Shown: positions 45,350 to 55,434, counted from the stretch's first letter. The stretch: DNA of 64,000 nt from Liolophura sinensis (GCF_032854445.1 NC_088301.1:19089808-19153807); one strand, 5' to 3'. The notes: generated by a model not told the origin, from the letters alone. Translations and numbers: made by a program.

Positions 45350-48300
45350 CCAATACATGTACATGTATGTAACACAGGAAACAAATGAATTGACAGACAA
45401 GTGTTGACTTTGTTACATGTAAGATAACCCTCTGTCATATATAGCATAGAAGTTAAAATTCATTGAGCAGAGCATTAATCAGCAATCAAATAAATAAAGA
45501 GATTACTGTAAAGCCTACCCTGAACTAAGTTGTGTAAAGTGTTAAGGGGCCCTCTGTGGCCTCTGTGGTTTGTGTGCCAGGGCGGCACAATGACCCAGGA
45601 GCCTGCCATCAATGCTGTCACTGTGAGTTCAAGTCCTGGCTTCCTCTCCTGTCGTACGTCGTACTTGTTTCTTAGAAGATTTGTCACTAATAATGACATA
45701 AAATAGTAATTCTGCTTTTGGGTCTGAAGGAATGTTGCTAGAACACTGATGTGAGACTCTTATCATTACAGACAATGGCCAGCCCAGTGACATCGTGAAA
45801 AGTATCTCACCAGAGTGGAACAAGCTAGTATTCTTTGAAGTTACACCCGTCTCATTTCATCAGGTCTCTCTGATCTTCTTTTTGTCAGCCATCATTAATT
45901 CTTTTGCCGTGCTACTGTATTTGGCTATTCTGCTGTAAGTTTTTTTTATACCCCAGAGAACAAAGTTAGTGAGGTGTGAGTGTGTGTGTGTGAGGGGTGG
46001 GGGGAGTTATACTGGACTCACCTTGTCTGTCCGTCTGTATGTCTGTAGGCACGGTTTTGTCCATGCATCTCCTCCCAAACTACTGGGAGGATTTTGATTA
46101 AACTCTGCATACATCTTTCCTGTAATCTGTACTTGTAAATATGTAAGTTTAATTAGAGTGTGGTAATTATTTTCATAATTATTGTCCTTCTGATACTTTA
46201 TGCAATAATGGATTTTCATGTACACTCTAGTTACTTTTGATTGCTACATTTCTGTGTTCAAATTGGATGTACCAGTAGTGCAATCAGTGACAATAGCTAT
46301 TTAATTGCATGGTTTTTGGTGCAGTATAAGTTGCTTCAAGACACAAGACAATCAGGATCGGGGAATTTTAGAAGGCTGGCTGCAGCTTCTAGGTTTACTC
46401 TGAGATTGATTGGCCATGTTCTCTGCATAGTAGCTTCTACATTGACCACCCTGAATCATTACATTCGCTACCCTGGAGTGGTAGTCCTTTCATTTGTGCT
46501 GTCCGCCAAGTATCAAGGCTCTGTGTCAAAAAAAAAGCAGGTTTCCCGTGATCTTCCCGTGAGACTATGCATGTACCAGAGATTTTTGGGCAAACACCAG
46601 ATGAGTGTGAATCCATTTAAATTATGCTATTGTTTTAGAATAGCCCAAATAATGACCTTTCACAAAGTATCAGCCTCTTTTAAGGGTATTTTACCGTTCA
46701 GTATCAGTTCAAAATCGGTAATAATGTTTGTTAAATTTTATAATGCCCTATAACTTTTTCAGAATTTAGAATAATTTTAAAACTACAGTTTTTTTTGTCA
46801 ATAATCTGTAGTGTAGCATCTTTTAAAGAATTCTAAATTCATACCACCTCAATATTCTTGAAGAATAAATACCCTAGCATTGTAATTAACTCAAAATATA
46901 ACTGACATGCTCAACTGCTCAAACAGCATCCAAACTTTGAAAACCATCATTTTCAAATCACAAAACTCGGGTTCTTCATTACTTCTCTTCATTATTAAAA
47001 CAATAATTTAATAATGTTAGATGTCAAACATTTCGTGTTTTGTCATTTTAATGGTACATACTTAGTTTCAATCAAAATATTCCTCGAGTTTATGTTTTTC
47101 GATTCTATTCAGAAATGGCGGTCAGCAAAGATCAGCTGGCTGTTGATGCACCAGTCCCATTTGTATCAACTGTGACGTTATGCTTTTTTAAAAGTATTCC
47201 GGAACATCTACATGTAGGTGGTATGTAGTCAGAATTACTTCATGATTAAAGGATTGTGTAGCATACAGAAAACAACATGCTCAAAAAGGCTCGAGTTCTG
47301 TGACTGATCCTCAGACCAAATGCTACTAAGTGCACTAGTCATTCAATCAGTCAATCACTGGTGTCTTCCCCCCAGGTGAGTGAAGTGTTAACAGAGGAGA
47401 AGTGTCGCCTCTCAGTGAGTGGTTGGTTTCACGGACCCCCCATAGACCGACCTCAGCCTCATTCTGAAGTCCCATCTCCTCTGGAGCCTTGCTTGACAGT
47501 CGATGTACGTAAGTTTCACAGCATCATCACCACCTACAGTTTAGTAGTGTCTATAAAAGTGTTTCCGTTCACTAATTTATTCAATGTTTTTTTTTGTTGT
47601 CCTTGCAAAGAGAGACAAATTTTGAATACTATTTTTGCCAATAAAATATGCTCTGATTCTTGAAGCAGTAAAAAGTGACCACCCAAAAACAAGAACACCT
47701 CACCACTTTGACACCACTAAGTTTTTAAGCTTGATGTGTACTGACATATGTTTTATTGGTATGTTGATAACAGGAGCAGCTCTTCTACCAGTGGATCAAT
47801 CCTCAATACCTGGATATCAATGTACAGTCAGAGATACAAGACAGGTTTGAGACAGAATCGGAGATCGAGTTGCAGGATTTTATCAATGTGAGCAGTTTAT
47901 GACATAATCTAGCCACACCCCCATTGTGTTCCGTATTTGGTTAAAAATGAAATAAATATCTTGGTGTGTCAAGTAAATTTCCTGAGGCACCCGAATCAGT
48001 TACCTTGTAGCCCAAAAAGTTACTTTGAAAAGTTACTTGTAGCCAAATAAATTACTTGTTAAGGAATTGATGTACATAAATAAATCAGCTTGTGGCCAAG
48101 TAAATCACCTGTTGACCAAGCAAATCATCTTTTAGCCAAGTAAATCACCTGTTAGCCAAGTAATTCACACAGTGGTCAAGTAAAGCACTCAGCTGCCAAG
48201 TAAATCCTGCAATGACCAAGTAAATCAATAACGACCAAGTAAATCAGTCAGTGACCAAGTAAATCACCTGATGACCAAGTAAATCACCTGATGACCAAGT

Positions 48301-51300
48301 AAATCACACAGTGACCAAGTAAATCACACAGTGACGAAGAAAATCACACAGTGACCAAGTAAATCAGTCAGTGACCAAGTAAATCACCTGATGACCAAGT
48401 AAATCACCTGATGACCAAGTAAATCACACAGTGACCAAGTAAATCACACAGTGACCAAGTAAATCACCTGATGACCAAGTAAATCACACAGTGACCAAGT
48501 AAATCACCTGATGACCAAGTAAATCACACAGTGACCAAGTAAATCACCTGATGACCAAGTAAATCACCTGATGACCAAGTAAATCACACAGTGACCAAGT
48601 AAATCACCTGATGACCAAGTAAATCACCTGATGACCAAGTAAATCACCTGATGACCAAGTAAATCAACGAGCACGTGGCATGCGACATTAGCATGATGAT
48701 GATTTATCATTTGAACACAAAAATGTTTCGCTTTTCACAGCCACAAATGTATGAAAGTTTGTTAGAAGTTCTCAAGAACAGAAGTTTACCCTGGGCAAAA
48801 CGAGGGCCACCAAATAAAAGGTATTTTTTGGACAGTTTACCGAATCTAACCCTTGTCTGAGAAGCTGTACTAAGTGTGCTAACAGTGTTTATGTTCCTGA
48901 AAATGCTTACGCAACAGTCAGTTTTAATAGCTGCTGTCAGAAACCACTGTGGTTGCTAGCCACAGTGTAGTTCCAAAGTCTCCTAATTTTTGTCGGTGCC
49001 ATCATTTGTGGATTATCATGAATGTTTGGTCTGTGTCAGCAGTGCATTCATCAAGTCATGTTCTAGTTAGGGCAGTGCGTTGATGTATGTGACTATCTGT
49101 CATTTTCTGTCAGCTAATTAATCAGTCAGTCAAATAATACCTACTTTTCAGGTGTTACTACCAGCTTGACCCAGGCAGTTATCCTTCTGTTCTCGTCAAC
49201 TGTGTCCAGTTTTTCCGCTCAGACGCGATGTTTGTGGTATTGTCTAATCTAACTGGGTTGTCCTTGCACGAGCTGGTCATGAGCGATGAGGAGGGGGAGG
49301 AGAAATCCACGGAACAGCCTCATGCCCCAGGAGCTAATGGGGAAAAGGAGGACAAGTCGGATGAACAGCCAGGTGCATCAGCAGCCAATGGAAAGGTTGG
49401 GGGGAGACAACTCAATGAAGGTAACAGTGATGGGGACTGCCGTATTCAGATTCAAGCGAATGACTCTGGTGGTGGATCTGCATCTGCCTTGTATTAAAGC
49501 AGTAGATTTAAGTTTTAACCTCGACAAAGTTATACCTAAAACTTTAAACTTGGTAACATTGAATTCATGCTTTAGCACGTTCTACTGTCAATGCTACATA
49601 TATATATGAATTATTTTACAGCATCAATAGCCGAGCCATCATACATTATTTAGGGGCTATAATCATAAAATATATTCTTTATACCTGTTTATGTACACTT
49701 CTCTAGATTATATTTTTTGACATTATGAATTGTTTTTTAAAGTTATTTTTTTTTCCCCCTCAGATTTGGAGGTTTCCATTATCACATCGAAAACCATTTA
49801 CATGCATGGTCTCCAGGTTTTGTTTGTGTTAAGCTATAACTGTTCATTCACTGTTTAGAATGATATAGTGAGTAAGCACTCTATACAGCAGGGTGACATG
49901 ATATGACACCAACACCATTAACATAAGGAAGAAACCATTCATCAGTGTTGTGTTGTTATTCAGGGGCCGGTCCATGTTGTCGTGGGGAGGTGAGGTGTTG
50001 GAGGCCTGGGTGTTACACCCTCATGGCCGATACAGATCTTTGTGAAACAGCAGAGTTTGCTTTAGATGCCAGATATTTCATTGGATGTACTGGTGAGTTA
50101 TCTCCCTTGGGTGAGCCTCTTTGTTCGGTTTCTTCAGTGTGGTAAAAATCAGAAAGAACATGATGCATAAGTACCCGTCGTCTTGATTTATAAGAAATTG
50201 TTCCATGGGAAGTTTTGGACTAAGTTGCCAATTATACATGTAATCAGATTTTCTAAGATCAGAACAATTGCAAGATATGCAAAAGACTTTATATGTGTAG
50301 AAGGAGTTTTGTGTCTGCAAAGCAATGCAAAAAATGTCCAGGCCAACCTGAAACAACAACCTTTTCTCTGCAAACCTGTACATACATATACAAGTAGATG
50401 TTCATATTGGATATTAAAATACCTGTGTATAAGAAAGGTAACATGTGGACAAGTCATAAGATTATTGGTAACAGTGATTCTGTTGGGAAAACTGACCTTA
50501 TAAAAAGGAGAAACAGATATAAAATGCATATGCTGATGGTGTTGGCAATTTTTCAGATTGGCAAACACAATATGGAGGATACACATCTTATATTGTCAAA
50601 GATGAGGACGAAGAGGTGAGAATACTACGTGAAAAAATTCAGATGTGAAACATCAAATTTTTAATACTTTTTGGGAACAAACTGTTCTTGTGGAATTGTG
50701 TTTGTTTTAAAAATGCATGCGATGATAGTTCAGTATAAATTTCATAATTTACATCGGAACTGAAACGTAAAACATATAAACCAAAACATACAGCCACAGT
50801 TGATTATAGTTTTAAGTTTAATACTCAAGTGTGCTATGAATAAGGCACATTAACATTGTAAACCTACATTTTTAAGCAGACTTACTTGAGCCTGGCTGTC
50901 TTTTTCAAGTATTTTCAGTCGCACGTTTTCACTCATTTCTTCACTCAGCTAAACTGGCTCTTATAATACATGGCAGAAAATATATATTTATGTATTTATT
51001 TATTTATATGATTGGGGGCCTGTGTGACAGATATGGTTAGCGTGCTAGTAAGGACGCAAGAAATACTCAAGAATATTTAACTTATGCAATAGTAGTAAGC
51101 ATTATGGTGTGAGGTAGCTAATTAATACTGGTATATATAAAGACAAGAAATAAGATAGTTGACCATGAAGGGTTTCTTTTTCCATTGTTTTCACACAGGG
51201 CACTTGCTGGACTTTTCAGATTCCCCTTAGGGACAATAGCTAGTCATAACTAATAATAACTTAATTTTCATTAATATTAAAGATCGTGTGTACGATTTCA

Positions 51301-52123
51301 GCCCGTGCTGGCTTTCCAGTGGCTTTGTATCAGAATTGTCTGGTACAAAGCCGAGTTTGCACTCTTTTATCAGTAAAGGTAGAAAATGTCCAACTGTGTC
51401 GCGTGACCTGTCAAAAATGTTAGATAGCTATTTTTGATCACATTTACGGTTGACGAACGATGAGAAAATTGAGGAGCTGAACATTGGTGAACTTGAGAAG
51501 TTCCTAAAGGAAATAGGTGTCATTTGTGCCCTGGAACAGGGCGAGACACCTGATAGGCAATCTGTGTTGATACTGATTTACCTATCATTTTTCATAGGGC
51601 ATATGATACAATAGGGCTGCTATTACATTAATTTATTTATTTGATTGGTGTTTTATGCCATACTCAAGAATGTTTCACTTATACGCCGACGGTCACCATT
51701 ATTGTGGGAGGAAACCGGGCACAGCCCGGGGGAAACCCACGACCATCCGCAGGTTGCTGTCAGACCTTCCCACGTACGGTCAGAGAGGAAGCCAGAGTGA
51801 GCTGGCTATTACAGAGTTCCAACTCAAACTTCCATATTAAAGAATATTTTCTCATAATTTGATGCATGCATCCTATATTTACATGTGCCTTCCAACTTTG
51901 CAAACTTTGTTATTGAAATACTTATTTCTGTTTTGAAGTGAACTCTGTTGGTTATTTCTGGTTTCAGTTATTGACTGTAAACCCGTTCCCCAACTCTCTG
52001 GCTCTGGTGTACAGAGACTGTGACACCATGCAGTTTATCAAACACATCAATCACACAGCCTCTCAGAGAGAGAATCCTGAATTCTGCGACGTGTCATTTG
52101 TGTATTATGAGAAAAGCTCATAA
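38719..52123 (+). CDS. OGFOD1: OGFOD1, prolyl-3-hydroxylase of ribosomal protein uS12 (13 exons)
   Basis: OGFOD1 is an iron- and 2-oxoglutarate-dependent dioxygenase. It 3-hydroxylates a prolyl residue of ribosomal protein RPS23/uS12 and affects translation accuracy and stress-granule responses. The 13 exons join in phase to 1,683 nt, 560 residues (human 542). An N-terminal variable tail covers residues 1-85. The catalytic double-stranded beta-helix follows, with Fe ligands H185 and D187 (in [12 protein letters not shown]), distal H248 (in VSFHQ) and the 2-oxoglutarate-binding R260 before [10 protein letters not shown] non-catalytic C-terminal oxygenase-like domain, from about residue 295, is interrupted by an acidic linker at about residues 400-447. 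The ATG at 38,719 is chosen because it follows an in-frame non-ATG stretch and starts SSKRP, like the human MNGKRP. All catalytic residues are intact, so it should be active. It is divergent to LSM4 and convergent to MFSD1. Confidence 0.97.
38960..39909 (+). other. OGFOD1: OGFOD1 intron 1
   Basis: 950 bp of unremarkable AT-rich intron. No repeat or coding signal was recognised. Confidence 0.85.
39910..40058 (+). CDS. OGFOD1: OGFOD1 exon 2
   Basis: 149 nt coding [20 protein letters not shown] through [18 protein letters not shown]. The LYKFHQ end matches LYKFQQ in human. The acceptor is TTTTTTAG and the donor GTCAGT. Confidence 0.96.
40059..41093 (+). other. OGFOD1: OGFOD1 intron 2
   Basis: Contains a family B SINE (40,161-40,454) in sense orientation. 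The remaining part shows nothing recognisable. Confidence 0.85.
40161..40454 (+). repeat. SINE family B copy in OGFOD1 intron 2
   Basis: Plus-strand copy from GGAGCGGTAGATCCAGGGTC through ATAATGGCTCGGGCGGGGTG to GTACGACGTTAAACCCCAAG and a short CACTCACTC tail. It lies in the sense orientation of OGFOD1. Confidence 0.9.
41094..41140 (+). CDS. OGFOD1: OGFOD1 exon 3
   Basis: 47 nt coding [15 protein letters not shown] and part of an Arg codon, matching SDDLKK..PHISTLR in human. The acceptor is GTTTGCAG and the donor GTATGA. Confidence 0.93.
41350..41575 (+). repeat. tRNA-derived SINE-like element, third type
   Basis: A head with a B-box-like GTTTGAATCCAGC is followed by a body and then TTGAGCACTGCATTAAACGC and an AATCAATCAACC tail. 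The GCATTAAACGCG plus ATCA tail resembles tails seen in mollusc SINEs; that comparison is from general knowledge. It lies in OGFOD1 intron 3. Confidence 0.6.
41585..42150. repeat. Minisatellite with alternating long and short units in OGFOD1 intron 3
   Basis: A core GTTATTTCTGTTATCGTG recurs about every 59 or 79 bp, depending on whether the unit carries the extra AGAAATAAACAATGGCA block. About eight copies. It ends roughly 100 bp before OGFOD1 exon 4. Confidence 0.9.
42252..42352 (+). CDS. OGFOD1: OGFOD1 exon 4
   Basis: 101 nt coding [20 protein letters not shown], then [13 protein letters not shown]. It corresponds to the KILFEDFRSWL segment of the human protein. Acceptor TTTTATCAG, donor GTTTGT. 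This short exon was found by phase and homology, not by frame length. Confidence 0.95.
42787..43235 (+). pseudogene. Decayed transposase-like C-terminal region in OGFOD1 intron 4
   Basis: Two frames adjoin with a shift near 42,970. The first contains [20 protein letters not shown] and the second [28 protein letters not shown] and [13 protein letters not shown], then a stop. The pattern of a surface-loop segment, then a hydrophobic VIPV-like strand, then an RRPN-like end resembles the C-terminus of Tnp2/CACTA-like or related zinc-finger transposases. This is recognition by pattern only. The frameshift and lack of upstream catalytic sequence mark it as dead. Confidence 0.4.
43600..44030. repeat. 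Stretch enriched in TTCATGAA-like palindromes
   Basis: TTCATGAA or one-base variants occur repeatedly without strict period, e.g. around 43,800, 43,919, 43,947, 43,962 and 44,013. The origin is unclear; it may be an old tandem repeat. Confidence 0.45.
44578..44723 (+). repeat. SINE family A copy, 5'-truncated
   Basis: Plus-strand copy: body block GGTTTCCTCCCACCATGATG, then GAGTACGGCGTAAAACACCA and an AAATA tail. It is the first of two tandem SINEs just upstream of OGFOD1 exon 5. Confidence 0.88.
44732..44946 (+). repeat. SINE family A copy abutting OGFOD1 exon 5
   Basis: Plus-strand copy with the B-box region GAGTTCAAGTCC, the body, and an AAATAAATAAATAA tail. The tail ends 21 bp before the first base of OGFOD1 exon 5, so the SINE sits against the 3' splice site. 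Confidence 0.9.
44968..45084 (+). CDS. OGFOD1: OGFOD1 exon 5 (catalytic HxD)
   Basis: 117 nt coding [20 protein letters not shown], then [19 protein letters not shown]. It contains the Fe(II) ligands H185 and D187. The acceptor (CGATCAG) has a weak pyrimidine tract and follows a SINE tail by 21 bp. The donor is GTAAGG. Confidence 0.98.
45321..45347. repeat. (ATT)n microsatellite
   Basis: About nine uninterrupted ATT trinucleotides. Confidence 0.95.
45540..45664 (+). repeat. SINE family A head fragment
   Basis: Carries AATGACCCAGGAGCCTGCC, AATGCTGTCACTGTGAGTTC and AAGTCCTGGCTTCCTCTCC, which is the tRNA-like head of family A without body or tail. It shows the A- and B-box order clearly, which fixes the true orientation of the family. 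Confidence 0.7.
45772..45863 (+). CDS. OGFOD1: OGFOD1 exon 6 (distal His)
   Basis: 92 nt coding [20 protein letters not shown] and [11 protein letters not shown], with the third Fe ligand H248. The acceptor is CATTACAG and the donor GTCTCT. Confidence 0.97.
45864..47375 (+). other. OGFOD1: OGFOD1 intron 6
   Basis: Contains a short (TG)n stretch near 45,976 and a possible dispersed repeat at about 46,020-46,110 (GTCTGTCCGTCTGTATGTCT then TGGGAGGATTTTGATTAAAC). The 170-codon open frame at 46,241-46,753 shows no recognisable protein and no conserved start. Confidence 0.7.
47376..47504 (+). CDS. OGFOD1: OGFOD1 exon 7 (2-oxoglutarate arginine)
   Basis: 129 nt coding [20 protein letters not shown] and a proline-rich run to LTVD, including R260. 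Phase requires the donor GTACGT at 47,505. The stronger-looking GTAAGT four bases further on would shift the frame into the wrong translation of exon 8. Confidence 0.93.
47774..47887 (+). CDS. OGFOD1: OGFOD1 exon 8
   Basis: 114 nt coding [20 protein letters not shown] and [18 protein letters not shown], the start of the C-terminal domain (WINP..YLD is conserved). The acceptor is GATAACAG and the donor GTGAGC. Confidence 0.96.
48001..48667. repeat. 20-bp minisatellite in OGFOD1 intron 8
   Basis: About 30 copies of GACCAAGTAAATCACNNNNT. From about 48,215 the period is an exact 20 bp with two main subtypes, ACCTGATG and ACACAGTG. The left third is more diverged, consistent with older edges and a recently homogenised core. 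It ends about 75 bp before exon 9. Confidence 0.96.
48741..48820 (+). CDS. OGFOD1: OGFOD1 exon 9
   Basis: 80 nt coding [20 protein letters not shown] then RGPPNKR. RGPPNKR is identical in human. Acceptor TTTTCACAG, donor GTATTT. Confidence 0.96.
48821..49151 (+). other. OGFOD1: OGFOD1 intron 9
   Basis: 331 bp; no repeat or coding feature recognised. Confidence 0.85.
49152..49420 (+). CDS. OGFOD1: OGFOD1 exon 10 (with acidic linker)
   Basis: 269 nt coding [40 protein letters not shown] and then an acidic, Gly/Ala/Lys-rich linker rich in EE, KED and DEQP. LSNLTGL matches human LSNFTGL. The linker corresponds to the long acidic region that varies between species. The donor is GTAACA. Confidence 0.95.
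49421..49963 (+). other. OGFOD1: OGFOD1 intron 10
   Basis: 543 bp; no repeat or coding feature recognised. Confidence 0.85.
49964..50092 (+). CDS. OGFOD1: OGFOD1 exon 11
   Basis: 129 nt coding [20 protein letters not shown] and [35 protein letters not shown] and AEFALD match the human QGELRHWKTGHYTLI and AEFALD. The donor is a consensus GTGAGT. Confidence 0.96.
50093..50556 (+). other. OGFOD1: OGFOD1 intron 11
   Basis: 464 bp. Open frames on both strands here show no recognisable protein. Confidence 0.85.
50557..50615 (+). CDS. OGFOD1: OGFOD1 exon 12
   Basis: 59 nt coding [20 protein letters not shown], matching human YGGFTSYIAKGEDEE. The acceptor is TTTTTCAG and the donor GTGAGA. Confidence 0.96.
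50985..51113 (-). repeat. SINE family A copy, scrambled
   Basis: A TATTTATTTATTTATATGATTG tail region is followed by a head-like stretch (GGTTAGCGTGCTAG) and then the AATACTCAAGAATATTTAAC body on the plus strand, suggesting internal rearrangement or nested insertion. Confidence 0.55.
51631..51806 (-). repeat. SINE family A copy, well preserved body
   Basis: The plus strand reads ATTTATTTATTTGATTGGTG, then GGGAGGAAACCGGGCACAGC, CCACGACCATCCGCAGGTTG and a partial head. It lies in OGFOD1 intron 12, antisense to the gene. Confidence 0.88.
51968..52123 (+). CDS. OGFOD1: OGFOD1 exon 13 and stop
   Basis: 156 nt coding [39 protein letters not shown] and [12 protein letters not shown] then [19 protein letters not shown] and FSFIYYE are conserved in human. 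Confidence 0.98.
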   Translation, partial: LLTVNPFPNSLALVYRDCDTMQFIKHINHTASQRENPEFCDVSFVYYEKSS

Positions 52124-52271
52124 TATTGTTTTATTTATATACATGTACATGTATCTACCAGCATGATTTGGCAGAACAATTTTGATTATTGAAGAGAACA
52201 GTGTGTATTTACCTGCATAAAGATCTTAAATTGTATGAAATTGTATAGCAATATGCCACAGAGTTGTTTTA

Positions 52272-52290
52272 ATTAAAGCTTTTAATTAAA
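52272..52290 (+). terminator. Possible OGFOD1 polyadenylation signals
   Basis: Two ATTAAA hexamers, at 52,272-52,277 and 52,285-52,290, about 150 nt after the stop codon. ATTAAA is the common variant signal; use is inferred. Confidence 0.45.
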
Positions 52291-52436
52291 GTTTTAATTC
52301 TGTTTTAGACTTTGCTTCATGTCTTTTATGGATTTCTTCAGAATAATATTCTACGCATGATTTCCAGTGAAATATGAAGTACATGTAGCCCTGTTGAACT
52401 TCAGTCATTCTCACTTTAACAAATCACTTTTCACAT

Positions 52437-52740
52437 AAGTTTGTTCCACAAAGCCTGGTTTCTTCATCCTAGCCCATTTTCCTCTACCCATCTTGGTTTC
52501 CTCCACTCAGCCTGGTTTCCACCACCCAGCTCACTTTCCTTTATCAAGACTGATTTCTTCCACCCAACCTGCTTTCCTTTGCCCAGCCTGGTTTTCTTCA
52601 TTCAGAGCACTTTCCTCTACTCAGCCAGGTTTCCTCCACCCAGCCTGAATGACATGCCCTCCATCCAGCATGTTCAGCCCAGTTTCTTCCTCCCAACCAG
52701 GTTTCCTCTACACAATCCCCTTTATTCCACCCTTAAACTT
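52437..52740. repeat. Degenerate minisatellite, about 20 bp
   Basis: Imperfect copies of CCCAGCCTGGTTTCCTCCA with many substitutions and length changes; roughly 14 copies. Confidence 0.8.
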
Positions 52741-53766
52741 CTTATATGTGAGAATGTCTTGCATGTGGTTTAAAACCCCCAAAGAAATAAGAGATTTTAA
52801 ACAAATGTAGCGAGATATATATACAAATGTATAAACAAACAAGCTCACTACAATATTTTATAGAAGACCGGTTTCAGGCTTGCTCCCTCCTTACTTTACA
52901 TTTAAACTTTCAGTTAATACAGGAAAGACAAACACGTTAGGCATTGAACCAGTTGTACGTACATATAATTTATTTTCCTATCTTATAGCGATTATTTTCT
53001 GAAAATAATTCTATTACAATACATGTGTTACGCAGATAAGTGATGCAAGTATATACAGATGTTAATTACAAACACCTGGAACACGTAGCCAGTAAGTCTT
53101 GTGAAGATTAACCACTGTACATTGTACCAGATAACTCCCAGTCTATCCAAGTATAACTCTTTTTTTCTTCTTTTTCTGTTTAGAAACGAATACAATAAGT
53201 ACCCAATGCATATTGGTATTCAACAGCTTAACATATTGAAAGTTAAGGTGCTGCTGACACATTCCTTTTTATTGTACTATAGCACAAGTAAGCAGATTCA
53301 TTTTTTATATTTAAAAATGTAAACATCGTTAGACTGTGAATGTCTTATACTTTCAATGAGTCTTAAGAAGTGCAGAATTTTTTTTTTTTTTTTTTTTTGA
53401 CTCCAGAAAAACAAATGTCATGGCATTAACATATCAGCAGTTCTGCATCAAAAAATGCCCATCAGACAATATACATACACATGTACATTCACTGTTACAC
53501 TGTCGTACAGTTTGTATGTTGAAAAGCAGGGCACAATAATTACAATCCAAATACATGAGCTTATAATAAAAAAAGCCACAACGAAGCACTAGTGTTCTTA
53601 TATGTAATAATACTTCCAGTACATGTGATCTGTTCACTGTATAGTGCTGAATGGTTTAAAACATGCAACGTACAGGTGTGCCACCCCAACTTAAGCTCTG
53701 TGACACGGCCATGTGTTGTTACAGGTACAAAAGCTATACGTTCCACACTGAGTACTGTACAGGAAT

Positions 53767-53824
53767 AATTTATTTATTTGAATGGTGTTTTACGCCGTAC
53801 TCAAGAATATTTCACTTATATGAT
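53767..53824 (-). repeat. SINE family A 3' fragment
   Basis: Only the last part of the family remains: TTTATTTATTTGAATGGTG, then TTTTACGCCGTACTCAAGAA and TATTTCACTTATA on the plus strand. Confidence 0.8.
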
Positions 53825-54023
53825 TATTATATATTAATAATAAAATACACATATTTTCAGCCAAAATAAAATTTCACATAAATTTTATCTCCAGTATTGA
53901 CAACTGTGTTACCATACATCGGATTTTTATATGTACATGGGTTGGTACTTCTTTTGTCCTCTTTATAGTCATCACCGTGATAAAATAGACATCTATAGGA
54001 TGAGACAATTCCTTTTTAAATTT

Positions 54024-54115
54024 GTTGATTTATTTGTTTGAATGGAGTTTTACAACGTACTCAAGAATGTCTCACTTACAGAACGGCGGTCAGCATTACA
54101 ACGGGAGGAAAATGG
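54024..54115 (-). repeat. SINE family A 3' fragment
   Basis: GAATGGAGTTTTACAACGTAC, then TCAAGAATGTCTCACTTAC and GTCAGCATTACAACGGGAGG on the plus strand match the family tail and part of the body. Confidence 0.78.
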
Positions 54116-54462
54116 GAAATACAATCAGTCAATATGCAGACCTAAAGAACCTTATACTGTAAATTCTAGCCCAGCCAGGTAAAAAAGTTTTGAACTTGGG
54201 TTTTACATAGCAAAAAGTGGCATTTTTATACACCAGGTATTACCATTTGTTAAAGCTAACAGTTTTCACCAGATTAATAAAATGGAGAATAAAATGTTAA
54301 AATCATTTGCTTTGAACAACTACGAACACTAAATAATTTTTTTCTTGCAGTACGTTTCCTCGATGGAGTAAAGTGGTACTGATTGGCCACAGGAGCATTG
54401 TTGGTTACTTATTTTCGCCTAGGCCCAAAAGGCATTAAGGGCAGGTGATGTACAAATTCCCT

Positions 54463-54540
54463 ATCCAAGACTGGGATTGAACCCGCAACCTTGTGCGCCT
54501 TGTTGATTGAAAGACAAGCACCTCTAACCACAACCTACTT
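54463..54540 (-). repeat. tRNA-like SINE head
   Basis: The minus strand reads TGTGGTTAGAGGTGC, which fits an A-box, then about 30 bases later GCGGGTTCAATCCCAG, which fits a B-box. No closed cloverleaf is evident, so it is read as a SINE head or tRNA relic rather than a working tRNA. Confidence 0.5.
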
Positions 54541-55434
54541 CCTCACTGATATGTACATGTACACATCTACACTTTTATGTATCTCTACATGTGCACAATC
54601 TCTCTTACTGCATTAATACGTTAACATGTTAGTTACAAACAGGTAAGACAGGGATGAACACCTATATTCTGTTTCCAGGCCTTAACTACCATAATTCCTC
54701 AACCTTATCGCATATGAGAGAGCAACTTTCAGAGCAATTTATGCCCCTTTTTAAAGTTGATTTTGGAGGTAAAAATACATTTCCTGGATTGACCAATTTC
54801 AGGATTACACACAAAGTATAATTTTATCAGTCTGCACAAAATGATGCCTTCAGAATCTGCTTAAATAATCACCTTGCACACATTCGAAAAGGTTGAAGAA
54901 TTTACGTAATAACTGTTTCGGTCTAATACATTTTCACATGTGGTCCTATAAAAGTTACTATAATACAAGAACATACATCATCATGTCAAGGGACAGATAC
55001 ACATTTCAAGGTCATTCACCACATTTCACTGCACACTGCAATTTACAGGAATGCTATTATATAAATGTAGCAGAAATATTCAGGTGCAAGCAATGCCGGG
55101 ACTTTATAGCAGTGCTACGCACGTTCGCATACGTACACCAAAAAGCTATTCTCCATCTTTGGTCAGGAATGCCCAGTTTTACTTGCAGGGCTGAAGTAAC
55201 GTTACATAACGTGCATGGAATGAAACCGCTGCCACTGGGTAACCTCAATCCCAATATCTTTCTCACCCTCAACAACCCAGGGGCCCAGTTTGTCCTTTCT
55301 CCTCGCTCACCCAACAAGAATACAGGTACAGAACAATACCCTGTACACAACCGATACAATACGTACATTCAATTTCTGGGTATTTACATAAAGGAATGCT
55401 AATTACATATGTACCATACAATTTAGGAATCAAA

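Larger units (their letters stand above)
45085..45771 (+). other. OGFOD1: OGFOD1 intron 5
   Basis: Contains an (ATT)n microsatellite near 45,321-45,347 and a SINE head fragment (45,540-45,664). Nothing else was recognised. Confidence 0.85.
50616..51967 (+). other. OGFOD1: OGFOD1 intron 12
   Basis: 1.35 kb with two antisense family A SINEs (50,985-51,113 scrambled and 51,631-51,806). Nothing else was recognised. Confidence 0.85.

Noticed and set aside
45540-45664. tRNA-like A- and B-box sequence
   Set aside because: It matches the head of SINE family A and no closed cloverleaf with an anticodon stem could be drawn, so it is not called a tRNA gene.
46241-46753. 170-residue plus-strand open frame in OGFOD1 intron 6
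   Set aside because: No recognisable domain or family resemblance, and it lies inside a secure intron.
48001-48667. CRISPR-like appearance of regular 20-bp repeats
   Set aside because: Repeat and spacer are not distinct: the unit repeats head to tail in a eukaryotic intron, so it is a minisatellite.
54893-55402. 169-residue plus-strand open frame downstream of OGFOD1
   Set aside because: No family resemblance. It overlaps antisense frames in probable MFSD1 3' flank, so it is treated as chance.
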